Assembly: GCA_900314165.1 (NCBI GenBank)
Contig: OMUE01000085.1
Location: 1 to 14,561 of the forward strand
From: an uncultured Acidaminococcus sp.
GTDB taxonomy: Bacteria; Bacillota_C; Negativicutes; Acidaminococcales; Acidaminococcaceae
Direction of reading: 5' to 3'
Length of the DNA: 14,561 nt
How positions within the stretch are numbered: position 1 is the stretch's first letter; the number at the start of each line of letters is the position of its first letter. Positions 1 to 6,529 of this stretch are shown here, one piece after another. The notes under the pieces are model-generated. The model did not search any database and was not told the origin of the DNA. It saw nothing but the letters and a program-made list of their open reading frames with translations. Made by a program: the position numbers and the translations under genes.

Positions 1-90
1 AACCTGATTTACAAGCGGGACACATACCTGACCCACCACGAACATCAATTTATTGACTGCGTAAGGAGATATTACGTGCAAAACAAATAA
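1..90 (+). CDS. LysR-type transcriptional regulator, C-terminal end (partial)
   Basis: The open frame enters from the left edge and stops at TAA 88-90, giving 29 residues that begin NLIYKRDTYLTHHEHQFIDC. This resembles the last strand and helix of the effector-binding domain of LysR-type regulators, which commonly end in an 'IYRKD.YLT...F' pattern. Only the tail is visible, so neither the ligand nor the target can be named. It reads in the same direction as the yfcE-like gene downstream, but a likely terminator lies between them. The family call rests on pattern recognition over 29 residues and is moderate. Confidence 0.5.
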   Translation, partial: NLIYKRDTYLTHHEHQFIDCVRRYYVQNK

Positions 91-91
91 A

Positions 92-134
92 AACCGGCCA
101 GGCCAGAGATTTCCTCTCCAACATGGCCGTTCTT
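92..134 (+). terminator. Probable intrinsic terminator after the LysR-type gene
   Basis: AACCGGCCA (92-100) pairs with TGGCCGTT (124-131) with one bulged C. The stem is followed by a T-rich tail, TCTTCTTT. It lies directly after the TAA at 88-90. The bulge and interrupted T tract make it a weak to moderate call. Confidence 0.4.
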
Positions 135-199
135 CTTTAGCTGGATTCGGCCGTCTATTTTAACAACGATTATCTACCCGAAAATCCATGCCAATTCCA

Positions 200-208
200 T
201 GCTATACT
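200..208 (+). promoter_or_regulatory. Possible extended -10 promoter for the yfcE-like gene
   Basis: TGC followed by TATACT (203-208) matches an extended -10 box (TGnTATAAT), 36 nt upstream of the chosen start codon. No convincing -35 hexamer is present at 16-18 nt spacing, so this rests on the extended -10 alone. Confidence 0.35.
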
Positions 209-243
209 GGTTACAAGTAATCTGTAAGGAGGGGTTCGAACTC

Positions 244-801
244 ATGAAACTTATGATTGCGTCAGATATCCACGGCTCAGCTTTCTACTGCCGTGCTATG
301 TTAGATGCTTTTGACCGGGAACGGGCTGACCGTCTGCTGTTGTTGGGGGATATCCTCTATCATAGTCCCCGGAATGACCTGCCAAAAGCGTACAGTCCCA
401 AAGATGTAATCCGCATGCTGAACGCCCGGAAGCAGTCCATCTTCTGTGTCCGTGGGAATTGCGAGGCGGAAGTGGACCAGATGGTTTTGGAATTTCCCAT
501 TATGGCGGAGTACGCCATCTTCTGTATAGGAAATCGTCTTGTCTTCGCCACCCATGGCCATAATTTCAATGAAGCCAATCTGCCGCCTCTGCAGCCCGGC
601 GACATCCTGCTCCATGGTCACACCCATGTCCCGGCCTGGAAGCCCCTGGGCAATGCCAACCTTTACTTGAATCCCGGTTCCGTTGCCCTGCCCAAAGAGG
701 ATTCCCCTCACGGCTACATGGTGATGGATAACGGACTCATCCAATGGAAGGAACTGGATGGGACGGTCTATCACGAGCTGGATATCAGTGGGCTGATTTA
801 G
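244..801 (+). CDS. yfcE: YfcE/MJ0936-type metallophosphoesterase (phosphodiesterase)
   Basis: A 185-residue cytosolic calcineurin-like phosphoesterase, close to the usual 180-185 residues of YfcE. Visible metal-binding motifs, in order, are SDIHG near residue 8, GDILYHSPRN near 36, GNCE near 72, THGHN near 105 and GHTHVP near 125. This is the complete D-x-H, G-D, G-N, H, G-H-x-H signature of the superfamily. YfcE enzymes hydrolyse phosphodiesters in vitro; the physiological substrate is unsettled. The start at 244 is chosen over an in-frame ATG at 199 because AAGGAGGGG (226-234) sits 9 nt upstream of it, and because the 199 ATG overlaps a -10-like box. The gene is monocistronic and ends at a strong hairpin (814-852). 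Confidence 0.88.
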   Translation: MKLMIASDIHGSAFYCRAMLDAFDRERADRLLLLGDILYHSPRNDLPKAYSPKDVIRMLNARKQSIFCVRGNCEAEVDQMVLEFPIMAEYAIFCIGNRLVFATHGHNFNEANLPPLQPGDILLHGHTHVPAWKPLGNANLYLNPGSVALPKEDSPHGYMVMDNGLIQWKELDGTVYHELDISGLI

Positions 802-813
802 GGAAAGTATAGC

Positions 814-852
814 AAAAGGACCTTGGATCACAAACGTATCCAAGGTCCTTTT
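814..852. terminator. Bidirectional intrinsic terminator between convergent genes
   Basis: A perfect 15-bp inverted repeat: the arm at 814-828 and its complement at 838-852 are separated by a 9-nt loop. The arms begin AAAA and end TTTT, so a U tract is produced on either strand. It sits between the yfcE-like gene (+, ends 801) and the DUF5714-like gene (-, ends 884) and probably stops transcription from both sides. Confidence 0.88.
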
Positions 853-883
853 CAATCAAGAGATTACGCTGGCAGGAATCTCA

Positions 884-1423
884 TCATCTTTCCCTATATG
901 GGCATCTTTTTCCAAGGCACTGGGCGTTATTCTCATGGTATTTGCAATGAATGACGGACAAGGGCAGGGTAATGCCATAGCTTTCCTTTATAAATGCAGT
1001 GCCGATTTTCAGGGCCGTAAAGCAGTTGCGTTTGCAGCAGCGAGGTCCCCCGATTTCTGCTTCTGCTGCCAGGATCCGGGACGTGAGCCGGAGATTGTCA
1101 CTATAGAATTCGTTATCCGACAAGGGTCCCGTACCATGGATGATGGCTAAGGCTGCTCCCAGAGAAGCTGCAGAACCGCACACGCCCCACATGCCGCAGA
1201 TGGCTCCGGGCATATGTTCGGACCGGTTCAGCAGTTCATCCAGCCCTTTCGCCAAATCAAAGGATACCCCTGCATTATGGAGAGCCGTCATAAAGGCCGC
1301 TCCGTCTATGAAATGATGGATAGGACCATGCATGGGAATGCTCGCTTCATCCATAAGCCGGCAAGCAATGACGAAGGGATCTGTTCCTTTCTCCTGCAGG
1401 CAGATTTCTTTTATAGTCGTCAT
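884..1423 (-). CDS. DUF5714-like cysteine-rich protein, function unknown
   Basis: 179 residues from the chosen ATG (1423), which has AAGGAGA about 7 nt upstream; an in-frame ATG at 1450 would overlap the upstream gene. No signal peptide or membrane segment is visible. Three segments stand out: PMHGPIHHFIDGAA near residue 30, CGMWGVCGSAASLGAA in the middle, and GGPRCCKRN toward the C terminus, followed by CKYHENNAQC and CPYRER. The HGP.HHF and G-P-R-C-C-K-R motifs match my recollection of the DUF5714 family, found in anaerobic bacteria and archaea. Conserved Cys and His residues suggest metal or redox chemistry, but that is inference. Only 16 nt separate it from the acetyltransferase upstream, so the two are probably cotranscribed. 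Confidence 0.6.
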   Translation of the reverse strand: MTTIKEICLQEKGTDPFVIACRLMDEASIPMHGPIHHFIDGAAFMTALHNAGVSFDLAKGLDELLNRSEHMPGAICGMWGVCGSAASLGAALAIIHGTGPLSDNEFYSDNLRLTSRILAAEAEIGGPRCCKRNCFTALKIGTAFIKESYGITLPLSVIHCKYHENNAQCLGKRCPYRER

Positions 1424-1439
1424 GGATTTGTCTCCTTTT

Positions 1440-2039
1440 TTACCGTTCAATCCTCTTCACTGTCACTTCCACCTTATCCTGTTCCGTGACCTTCCTGAGA
1501 ACCCGGCAGGGATTGCCAACAGCCACTACATCAGCCGGAATATTCTTTGTCACCACGCTGCCGGCACCGATAATACTGCGAGGACCAATGGTCACGCCGC
1601 CACAGACCGTCACATTGGCTCCCAGCCACACGTCATCCGAAATTGTGATGGGTTCGTTGATCTCTATGCCTTCTGCCCGCTGCCGGGCGTCGATAGGATG
1701 GCTGGCGCAGGCCAGGCAGACACCCGGGGCTATGAAGACATTCTTACCGATATATACAGGGGATGTATCCAGGATGACGCAGTTGTAGTTGATGAACACA
1801 AATCCCGCCATATGGATATTGAAGCCATAATCGCAATGGAAATCCGGCTCAATGAAGACTTGTGGATTCCAGTCCCCCAGCAGTTCCTGCAGCAGAGACT
1901 GCCGTTTCTCTTTCTCCTTCGGACCGGTCCGGTTATACTCCCAACACAATTCCTTAGCCCGCTCCAGCATTTTTGCCGGCATAACCTCATACCCGGCGCA
2001 ATAGGGTTTCTTGCTTTTCATGATGTCCAGTATGTCCAT
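1440..2039 (-). CDS. maa: Maltose/galactoside O-acetyltransferase family (left-handed beta-helix)
   Basis: 199 residues; the family usually has 185-205. An N-terminal helical Mac-type segment (about residues 1-60, with MLERAKELCWEYN) is followed by hexapeptide repeats forming the left-handed beta-helix (about 60-190). Family landmarks are IAPGVCLACASHPID (with the presumed catalytic His), ISDDVWLGANVTVCGGVTIG, IIGAGSVVTKNIPADVVAVGNPC-type sequence and RVLRK. Such enzymes transfer acetyl from acetyl-CoA to a sugar hydroxyl; the acceptor cannot be read from sequence. The ATG at 2039 is preferred because AAGAAGG lies about 11 nt upstream; a GTG at 2051 overlaps that site. First gene of a two-gene unit with the DUF5714-like gene. 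Confidence 0.85.
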   Translation of the reverse strand: MDILDIMKSKKPYCAGYEVMPAKMLERAKELCWEYNRTGPKEKEKRQSLLQELLGDWNPQVFIEPDFHCDYGFNIHMAGFVFINYNCVILDTSPVYIGKNVFIAPGVCLACASHPIDARQRAEGIEINEPITISDDVWLGANVTVCGGVTIGPRSIIGAGSVVTKNIPADVVAVGNPCRVLRKVTEQDKVEVTVKRIER

Positions 2040-2065
2040 GGGTAAAATCACCTTCTTTAAAGTTT

Positions 2066-2071
2066 ATTATA
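2066..2071 (-). promoter_or_regulatory. -10 box upstream of the acetyltransferase gene
   Basis: TATAAT on the minus strand, 27 nt upstream of the ATG at 2039. No good -35 hexamer is seen. The expected -35 position (around 2089-2094) coincides with the left edge of repeat element A, so the promoter and the repeat abut. Confidence 0.45.
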
Positions 2072-2086
2072 CACTGAAGATTCATG

Positions 2087-2305
2087 CTAGTACGACAAAC
2101 CACAAATAACTTTCATATTCCACACCGTAGGGGTTTTCCAGAGGGGCTGCAGGCCCCGGCGGCAAACCCGCATCCAGGCTATTCAACATTTTTAACGGGC
2201 GCACCGCCGCTACGCTCTGGGGCGCCCCTACGGATGAATGGCTGCTTACGACAAGTAGGTTTCTAACCCCTGATAACAAGTTCTATCATCTGTCATCTAT
2301 CATCT
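2087..2305. repeat. Repeat element A (CCGTAGGGG type plus heptamer array)
   Basis: The left 47 nt (2087-2133) align without gaps to 7278-7324 of element E, sharing CTAGTA, AAATAACTTTCA and CCGTAGGGG. CCGTAGGGG (2125-2133) is inverted as CCCCTACGG (2225-2233). Between these lie GC-rich self-complementary segments such as GGGGC/GCCCC near 2143-2157. The right end (2250-2305) is a module also found in B and, inverted, in G, ending in three 7-bp units (2284-2304; TATCATC, TGTCATC, TATCATC). It fills the gap between crcB and the acetyltransferase gene. No coding potential is seen. Confidence 0.75.
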
Positions 2306-2319
2306 TTGCCTCAGTCCCG

Positions 2320-2682
2320 TCACCCAACTATCCTCTCTCCCAGCAGCACGGCTCCAATGCCCAGAGCCAGGCTCAGCACCATATACAGCAGGGCCGTACC
2401 GGTCTCGCCCTTATTCAGCAGGATCTGGTTTTCCAGAGCAAAAGAAGAGAAGGTAGTAAAACCACCGCAGAAGCCTACCTTCAAGAACAGGATGCCTTGT
2501 GGGGACAAATTGTGCCGGGCTCCCATAGCCGTCACTATGCCTATAACGAAGGAACCAACTATATTGATGACAAACGTCTTTACAGGAAAGCCTCCTGCAG
2601 CACTGACTTGCAGGAGACCGATGAGATACCGGCAGACTGCTCCTACAAAGCCGCCCAGGCCTACAATGATGCAATTGGTCAT
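2320..2682 (-). CDS. crcB: Fluoride ion channel CrcB/FluC
   Basis: 120 residues, the normal single-domain FluC size; the functional protein is a membrane-embedded dual-topology dimer exporting F-. Visible family motifs are GGFVGAVCRYLIG near the N terminus, FVINIVGSFVIG (conserved N and G-S) in TM2, and GFCGGFTTFSSFALE, the Phe-box segment that lines the pore. Four hydrophobic helices can be drawn. The ATG at 2682 is chosen because AAGGAGGT lies 7 nt upstream; a longer in-frame extension to 2841 would be translated from repeat element B. No fluoride riboswitch is recognisable upstream. The gene is flanked on both sides by repeat elements (A downstream, B upstream). Confidence 0.9.
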   Translation of the reverse strand: MTNCIIVGLGGFVGAVCRYLIGLLQVSAAGGFPVKTFVINIVGSFVIGIVTAMGARHNLSPQGILFLKVGFCGGFTTFSSFALENQILLNKGETGTALLYMVLSLALGIGAVLLGERIVG

Positions 2683-2728
2683 GAGATGGACCTCCTTTTT
2701 ATACTTGAATAACTGATAATTTGGATGC

Positions 2729-2930
2729 GACGTTAGACGGTAGTGCGAGTGGTGCTCTGCACTACCCCCTCGCCAGCTACGCTGGCCCTCTCCCCCTCGC
2801 GGGGGCGACTGGACTCTGCCCAACATCAGTGACAATATCAAATGACAAGCAGGTTTCTAACCCCCGACAACAGGTTCTATCATCTGTCATCTGTCATCTT
2901 CCCTTGCCCGCCGCAGGCGCCTCTTCGCTA
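2729..2930. repeat. Repeat element B (heptamer arrays around a hairpin chain)
   Basis: In order: type 2 heptamers GACGTTA, GACGGTA (2729-2742); hairpin GTGC-TCT-GCAC (2752-2762); hairpin GCCAGC-TAC-GCTGGC (2772-2786); hairpin CCCCC-TCGC-GGGGG (2792-2805); the module shared with A and G (2844-2900), ending in three heptamers TATCATC, TGTCATC, TGTCATC (2878-2898); hairpin CGCC-GCA-GGCG (2909-2919); and one type 1 unit CCTCTTCGCTA (2920-2930). It lies between crcB and the tRNA terminator. None of the hairpins is followed by a T tract. Confidence 0.8.
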
Positions 2931-2938
2931 TTATAAAG

Positions 2939-2977
2939 AAAAAGCTGTGAAAATGATATCCATTTTCACAGCTTTTT
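2939..2977. terminator. Strong terminator downstream of tRNA-Ala
   Basis: A perfect 17-bp stem (2939-2955 with 2961-2977) around a 5-nt loop, with A5 and T5 at the ends, so it can work on both strands. It begins 11 nt beyond the CCA end of the tRNA on the minus strand and would end the tRNA transcript and any readthrough from cvfB. Confidence 0.9.
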
Positions 2978-2988
2978 GAATTTGAAAT

Positions 2989-3064
<76 letters not shown>

Positions 3065-3076
3065 AGAGACTTGTTT

Positions 3077-3105
3077 ATTATATGATACGGCTAAAAGATT
3101 GTCAA
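3077..3105 (-). promoter_or_regulatory. Consensus sigma-70 promoter of tRNA-Ala, overlapping the cvfB stop codon
   Basis: On the minus strand TTGACA (3100-3105) and TATAAT (3077-3082) are separated by exactly 17 nt, a perfect consensus promoter. Predicted transcription start is near 3070, a few nucleotides before the tRNA 5' end at 3064. The TGA stop of cvfB (3102-3104) lies inside the -35 hexamer. Confidence 0.92.
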
Positions 3106-4037
3106 GGCTTTTTTTCTTCGGGCTTATCAGCCGCCTTGGGCTCCAGTTTGCGAATCAGGGTGGTCCAGCCGTCTTCCTGTTTGATGTAGCCTTCCTTCAT
3201 GAGGCCGCCCAGGGCCCGTTTGAAGGCTGCTTTGGAAATATCAAACACATCTCGGATGATCTCCGGAGGGGTAGCATCGCCGTAGGGCATGGTGCCGTTG
3301 CGCTTCTCCAACAGGTACAGGATCCGGTCCCCATCAGTGAGCATGGCTTTTTCCTTCACTTCCCGCAGGGACATGTCCAGGCGCCCGTCCTCCCGGACGA
3401 AGGTGACCCGGCCTGTTACCTTCTGGCCGAAGTCCAGGCGGCCGCCTTTGACTTCGCTGCGGTGGATGAAGGCGATATAACGCTCCTTGGTGAAGATGAA
3501 GAAGCCGGCGTCCACGATATTATACACGGTACCCGTCAGTTCGTCGCCTACCTTTACGTTTTCCGCAGGTTTGCTGGCTTTCTGCAGGTCTTCTTCCACC
3601 CGCATGGTCACGGCCTGCCGGCCGCTTTTATCCCGGTACAGACGCACCCAGACTAATTGGCCCGGGCTCACGTGGCCCCGCATTTCGCTGTAGGGCAGGA
3701 ACACGCCCCGTTCGGCGCCGATGTCTACGAAACCGCCGTTCTTGTTGACGGTCAGGACTTTTACATAGCCCAGCTGGCCTTCCCGCATCTTGGGCAGCTT
3801 CATACTGGCGGTCATACGGCCTTTGGTGTCCAGGTACAGATAGACCTTTACAGTGTCTCCGATGTGGACGGGGCTGGTCTGCTGATTTTTGTGCAGCAGG
3901 AAGTCATCATCCGTGTTGCCGGTACCGGCGTCCAGGAAGGCACCGGATTCGTTTTCCCGCAGCACCTTCAGGTCTACGACGTCGCCTACCCGGTATTTGC
4001 CCACGGTCTTGACCGTTACAGGACCACGAGTTCTCAT
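3102..4037 (-). CDS. cvfB: CvfB/YitL-type S1-domain RNA-binding protein
   Basis: 311 residues. Consecutive S1/OB-like domains occupy about residues 1-225: VGDVVDLKVLRENESGAFLD, then GQLGYVKVLTVNKNGGFVDI with YSEM, then VGDELTGTVYNIVDAGFFIF with HRSEV. A C-terminal winged-helix follows (about 230-290; ATPPEIIRDVFDISKAAFKR and GGLMKEGYI). This is the architecture of CvfB (Staphylococcus) and YitL (Bacillus), cytosolic RNA-binding proteins; their exact targets are not established. The C terminus is a charged tail (KLEPKAADKPEEKKP). The start codon overlaps the rsfS stop in an ATGA arrangement, so the two are translationally coupled. No own terminator is visible; transcripts may run into tRNA-Ala. 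Confidence 0.85.
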   Translation of the reverse strand: MRTRGPVTVKTVGKYRVGDVVDLKVLRENESGAFLDAGTGNTDDDFLLHKNQQTSPVHIGDTVKVYLYLDTKGRMTASMKLPKMREGQLGYVKVLTVNKNGGFVDIGAERGVFLPYSEMRGHVSPGQLVWVRLYRDKSGRQAVTMRVEEDLQKASKPAENVKVGDELTGTVYNIVDAGFFIFTKERYIAFIHRSEVKGGRLDFGQKVTGRVTFVREDGRLDMSLREVKEKAMLTDGDRILYLLEKRNGTMPYGDATPPEIIRDVFDISKAAFKRALGGLMKEGYIKQEDGWTTLIRKLEPKAADKPEEKKP

Positions 4038-4396
4038 GCCTGGGCCTCCGGTTCTTCTGTGTAGGGTTCGCTGGGAGCGTCAGCCCACAGCTGTTCCAGG
4101 TTGTAGAAGTCCCGTTCTACTTCCCGGAAGATATGGGCTACGCAGTCGCCGTAGTCCAGCAGGACCCAGCTGCCTTCGCTGTAGCCTTCTTTGTGCTTCG
4201 GCAGGATGTCCTGTTCTGCCAGTTTGTCTTCTATGCCGTCCGCAATGGCCCGAACCTGGGTATTGCTGGGGGCAGAGCAGATCATGAAGTAGTCCGTCAC
4301 GGTGGACAGGCCTTCCATGTTCAGCAGCAGGATGTCACGGGCTTTTTTGTCCGCCGCTGCTGCCGCAATTTTGTTTGCTAATTCTTTTCCGGTCAT
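4034..4396 (-). CDS. rsfS: Ribosomal silencing factor RsfS
   Basis: 120 residues, typical of RsfS/YbeB/Iojap. RsfS binds ribosomal protein uL14 on the 50S subunit and blocks subunit joining when nutrients are low. Motifs seen are DYFMICSAPSNTQVRAIADG (residues about 35-54), then EGSWVLLDYGDCVAHIF and FYNLEQLWADAP. The C terminus is an acidic tail (EPYTEEPEAQA). The start has AAAGGAG upstream. The stop overlaps the cvfB start (ATGA). In many Firmicutes rsfS directly follows nadD and yqeK; here repeat element C and an LCP gene lie between. Confidence 0.94.
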   Translation of the reverse strand: MTGKELANKIAAAAADKKARDILLLNMEGLSTVTDYFMICSAPSNTQVRAIADGIEDKLAEQDILPKHKEGYSEGSWVLLDYGDCVAHIFREVERDFYNLEQLWADAPSEPYTEEPEAQA

Positions 4397-4420
4397 GTGA
4401 TTCTCCTTTGCTTGGAAATA

Positions 4421-4686
4421 GATGTCAGACGTCAGATGTCAGACGTCAGCTTGATAGTGCATAAACACTAAGGCAGTACTGCTTTTTGGAAGATAGAAGA
4501 GTAGGAGATTAATTTATCGTGCGCTACACGCCCCCAACACTGGCTACGCGAGACATTAGACATGAGATGTTAGACTCTAGCTGTCCGCTGGACTACCCCC
4601 TCGCCAGCTCCGCTGGCCCTCTCCCCCTCACGGGGGCGACTGCCCGCAGGGCGGCCTCTTCGCTCTTTCCTCTTCGCTCTTCGCTA
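4421..4686. repeat. Repeat element C (composite, three heptamer arrays)
   Basis: First type 2 array of four units, GATGTCA and GACGTCA alternating (4421-4448). Then an irregular stretch with ATAGTGCAT (also in D) and a decayed GGCTACG hairpin remnant near 4543. A second type 2 array (4552-4579; GACATTA, GACATGA, GATGTTA, GACTCTA). Then hairpins GTCC-GCT-GGAC (4583-4593), GCCAGC-TCC-GCTGGC (4603-4617), CCCCC-TCAC-GGGGG (4623-4636) and GCCC-GCA-GGGC (4642-4652). Finally a type 1 array of four units (4655-4686). The last three bases, read on the minus strand, are the TAG stop of the LCP gene. Internal arrays suggest one element inserted into or joined to another. Confidence 0.8.
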
Positions 4687-5664
4687 ATCTCTTGCCTTCC
4701 TGTGTGGAATACCCAGTTCGTCCAGGGTTTCGTTGATCAGGCGGGTGTTGGTGCGCCAATAGCTGGCATTGGGTGTCTCATAAAAGTCGCCTTTCAGGCT
4801 GGCGGTTTTCAGGCCGCTATCCCCGAAGATCCGCAGGCAGTTGGCCGCCCGGATCATGGTGATAAAGTCCATATCCGTATGGACGTAGTCCGTAGCCGTG
4901 CTGATGATGACGGGCATCTTCACCATGTTCCCTACAGTAAAGGCCTGTTTGCTCAGGGCTTTCAGGAATTTCTGCTGCCGTTCAGCCCGGCCGATATCCC
5001 CCATTTCGTCGTGGCGGAACCGGACGTACTGGCCGGCCTTGTTGCCGTCCAGGTGCTGGTAGCCTTTCTTCAGGTGGATCTTCAGGTCTGCGTAGGGATC
5101 CTCGTAGTCCATGTTCTTCTCCACGTCCAGGTCGACGCCGCCCAGCATGTCCACCACTTTGATGAACCCTTGCCAGTCCACCTGCATATAGTAGTCTATG
5201 GGCACCTGCAGCAGGTTGGACACGGTGCGTTTGGCTAGTTTGACACCGCCATAGGCGTAGGCCGCGTTGATTTTGTCATAGCCCCTGCGGCCGGGAATCT
5301 CTACCCGGGTATCCCGGGGCAGACTCAGGATGGACACCCGGTTCTTGTCCGGGTCGAAGCTGACCAAAAGCATGGCATCCGTCCGCTTGGGAATATCTTT
5401 ATCGAAATCTTCGCTGTCCCCTTCGTCCGTGCCCAACAGCAGTACGTTGATGCGCTCGGACAGGCCTTCACTGGATACGGTCTCTTTCGGATCGTCCAGC
5501 TCTGCCACCTCTGCCCGGGGTTTGAAGAAGTGGTTGTACACCCGCATGCCGGCGGCAAAGCAGGTCCCCATCAGCAGGAACAGCAGCACCAGGGAGAGAA
5601 ACAGGCGGCCTTTGCGCAGCCGTTTCTTGTAGTGCCGGCCTTGGTTTGTCTTTGTATCTGTCAT
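4684..5664 (-). CDS. LytR-CpsA-Psr (LCP) family protein
   Basis: 326 residues. A basic N terminus (KKRLRKGR) precedes one membrane helix (LFLSLVLLFLLMGTCFAAG, about residues 22-40); the rest is the extracytoplasmic LCP domain. Motifs: NVLLLGTDEGD, RTDAMLLVSFDP, SLPRDTRVEIPG, YDKINAAYAYGG, MLGGVDLDV and GDIGRAERQQKFLKAL, including the Arg and Asp residues that bind polyprenyl pyrophosphate and Mg2+ in this family. LCP enzymes attach glycopolymers to the cell wall; the acceptor in this organism is unknown. Start supported by AGGAG upstream; 18 nt after yqeK, so probably cotranscribed. The TAG stop lies in the outer end of the type 1 heptamer array of element C. Confidence 0.9.
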   Translation of the reverse strand: MTDTKTNQGRHYKKRLRKGRLFLSLVLLFLLMGTCFAAGMRVYNHFFKPRAEVAELDDPKETVSSEGLSERINVLLLGTDEGDSEDFDKDIPKRTDAMLLVSFDPDKNRVSILSLPRDTRVEIPGRRGYDKINAAYAYGGVKLAKRTVSNLLQVPIDYYMQVDWQGFIKVVDMLGGVDLDVEKNMDYEDPYADLKIHLKKGYQHLDGNKAGQYVRFRHDEMGDIGRAERQQKFLKALSKQAFTVGNMVKMPVIISTATDYVHTDMDFITMIRAANCLRIFGDSGLKTASLKGDFYETPNASYWRTNTRLINETLDELGIPHRKARD

Positions 5665-5682
5665 AATTGACTCCTGTGAGTG

Positions 5683-6255
5683 TTAGGATTTTTTCTGCTT
5701 CATTACAAGTTCATTGTAGCCGGCCAGGCAGTCGGGATGAATGAGCAGCTGCTGGTCCAGCAGGTATTCCATGGTATGGGCATAGGCTTTCAGCATGCCA
5801 AATTCCAGGCCCTGCTGCACGAATTTCCGCATATCGTCTACGCCAGGGAAGTCTCTGTGGGGTTCCACCAGGTCCGCCAGGTAGATGACCATAGCCAGGG
5901 GCGTCATATGGGCCGCGCCGGTGGTGTGGTAGCGGATGGCGTCCAGGATTTCCGGATCCGTGACGCCGAATTCATGCTCGGCGTAGTACACGCCCAGTTT
6001 GGCATGAATCAGGATGGGCTGGGCCACTTCGATTTCGTCCAGGGCAATGCCCAGTTCGGCACATTTGGCGATGAAGTCGCTTTTGGGAATCTGGCGGCCG
6101 CTGTCGTGGAGCATGCCGGCAATGGCGGCTTTTTCTTCGTCCACGCCGTAGAGTTTCGCTAATTTTACAGCCGTTTCGTACACGGCTACGCTATGGGCAA
6201 AGCGCTTAGCCGGCAATTCTTTTGCCAGGCGCGCTTTCATTTCAGTAAGTTGCAT
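5683..6255 (-). CDS. yqeK: YqeK-type HD-domain hydrolase (symmetrical Ap4A hydrolase)
   Basis: 190 residues, typical for YqeK. The HD motif set is visible: RFAHSVAVYETAVKLA (first His), GMLHDSGRQ (HD pair), ILIHAKLG, IRYHTTGA and YLADLVEPHRD (late Asp). Characterised YqeK proteins cleave Ap4A symmetrically to two ADP using a metal-bound centre. The start at 6255 has CGGAGG upstream. In many Firmicutes yqeK sits immediately after nadD; here 253 bp holding a terminator and repeat element D separate them, so yqeK and the LCP gene presumably use a promoter between 6256 and 6490, which I cannot place with confidence. Confidence 0.92.
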   Translation of the reverse strand: MQLTEMKARLAKELPAKRFAHSVAVYETAVKLAKLYGVDEEKAAIAGMLHDSGRQIPKSDFIAKCAELGIALDEIEVAQPILIHAKLGVYYAEHEFGVTDPEILDAIRYHTTGAAHMTPLAMVIYLADLVEPHRDFPGVDDMRKFVQQGLEFGMLKAYAHTMEYLLDQQLLIHPDCLAGYNELVMKQKKS

Positions 6256-6278
6256 GATGGGCCTCCGATGACTTGGAT

Positions 6279-6493
6279 TAGCGAAGAGAGAAGAGGTATG
6301 AGCGAAGAGGAATATAGTGCATCTTCACGCCCCCACCACCATCCTGTGGATGAACCCACCACCGGCTACGCCGGTCCCCCGCCCTTGAAAAGGGCGGACA
6401 GAAAGGATGCTGGGAGCTCTAATCAGACTTGCCCCAAAGGGGGCCGGATTCCGCAGAGCGGCCTCTTCGCTCTTCACTTTTCGCTCTTCGCTA
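6279..6493. repeat. Repeat element D (32-nt terminal inverted repeats of heptamers)
   Basis: The left end (6279-6310) and right end (6462-6493) are each 32 nt, TA plus four 7-bp units plus two bases. Inverted, they match at 27 of 32 positions. Internal hairpins: CATCC-TGT-GGATG (6340-6352), ACCGGC-TAC-GCCGGT (6361-6375), CCGCCCTT-GAA-AAGGGCGG (6379-6397), GCCCC-AAAG-GGGGC (6431-6444) and CCGC-AGA-GCGG (6451-6461). Both ends carry TA immediately outside the first GCGAAGA unit. It sits between the nadD terminator and yqeK. No reading frame in it looks coding. Confidence 0.85.
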
Positions 6494-6529
6494 AAAAAAT
6501 AGAGCCCCCTACCGACGGTAGAGGTCTCT
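6493..6529 (-). terminator. Intrinsic terminator overlapping the 3' end of nadD
   Basis: Read on the minus strand, AGAG-A-CCTCTACC, loop GTC, GGTAGGGG-G-CTCT, then A and seven T (6499-6493). Stem of 8 bp plus 4 bp around one mismatch. The last nadD codons and its TAG (6509-6511) lie inside the hairpin. The T tract abuts the outer end of element D. Confidence 0.8.

Noticed and set aside
2683..2728. Fluoride riboswitch upstream of crcB
   Set aside because: The short leader shows none of the conserved crcB-motif segments or a pseudoknot; it is an AT-rich stretch up to the ribosome-binding site.
2683..2841. N-terminal extension of crcB to 173 residues
   Set aside because: The extension is translated repeat element B (Pro/Arg/Gly-rich), and the strong ribosome-binding site AAGGAGGT sits just before the ATG at 2682, which gives the normal family length.
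4421..4448. CRISPR-like array
   Set aside because: Units are 7 bp, directly adjacent and without spacers; no cas genes are present. They are simple tandem heptamers.
4603..4652. Element hairpins as intrinsic terminators
   Set aside because: None of the body hairpins is followed by a T tract on either strand; the true terminators in the window (814-852, 2939-2977, 6493-6529, 14305-14336) are clearly different.
6311..6316. Promoter for yqeK inside element D
   Set aside because: A minus-strand TATATT is present but has no recognisable -35 or extended -10, so it is not distinguishable from chance.
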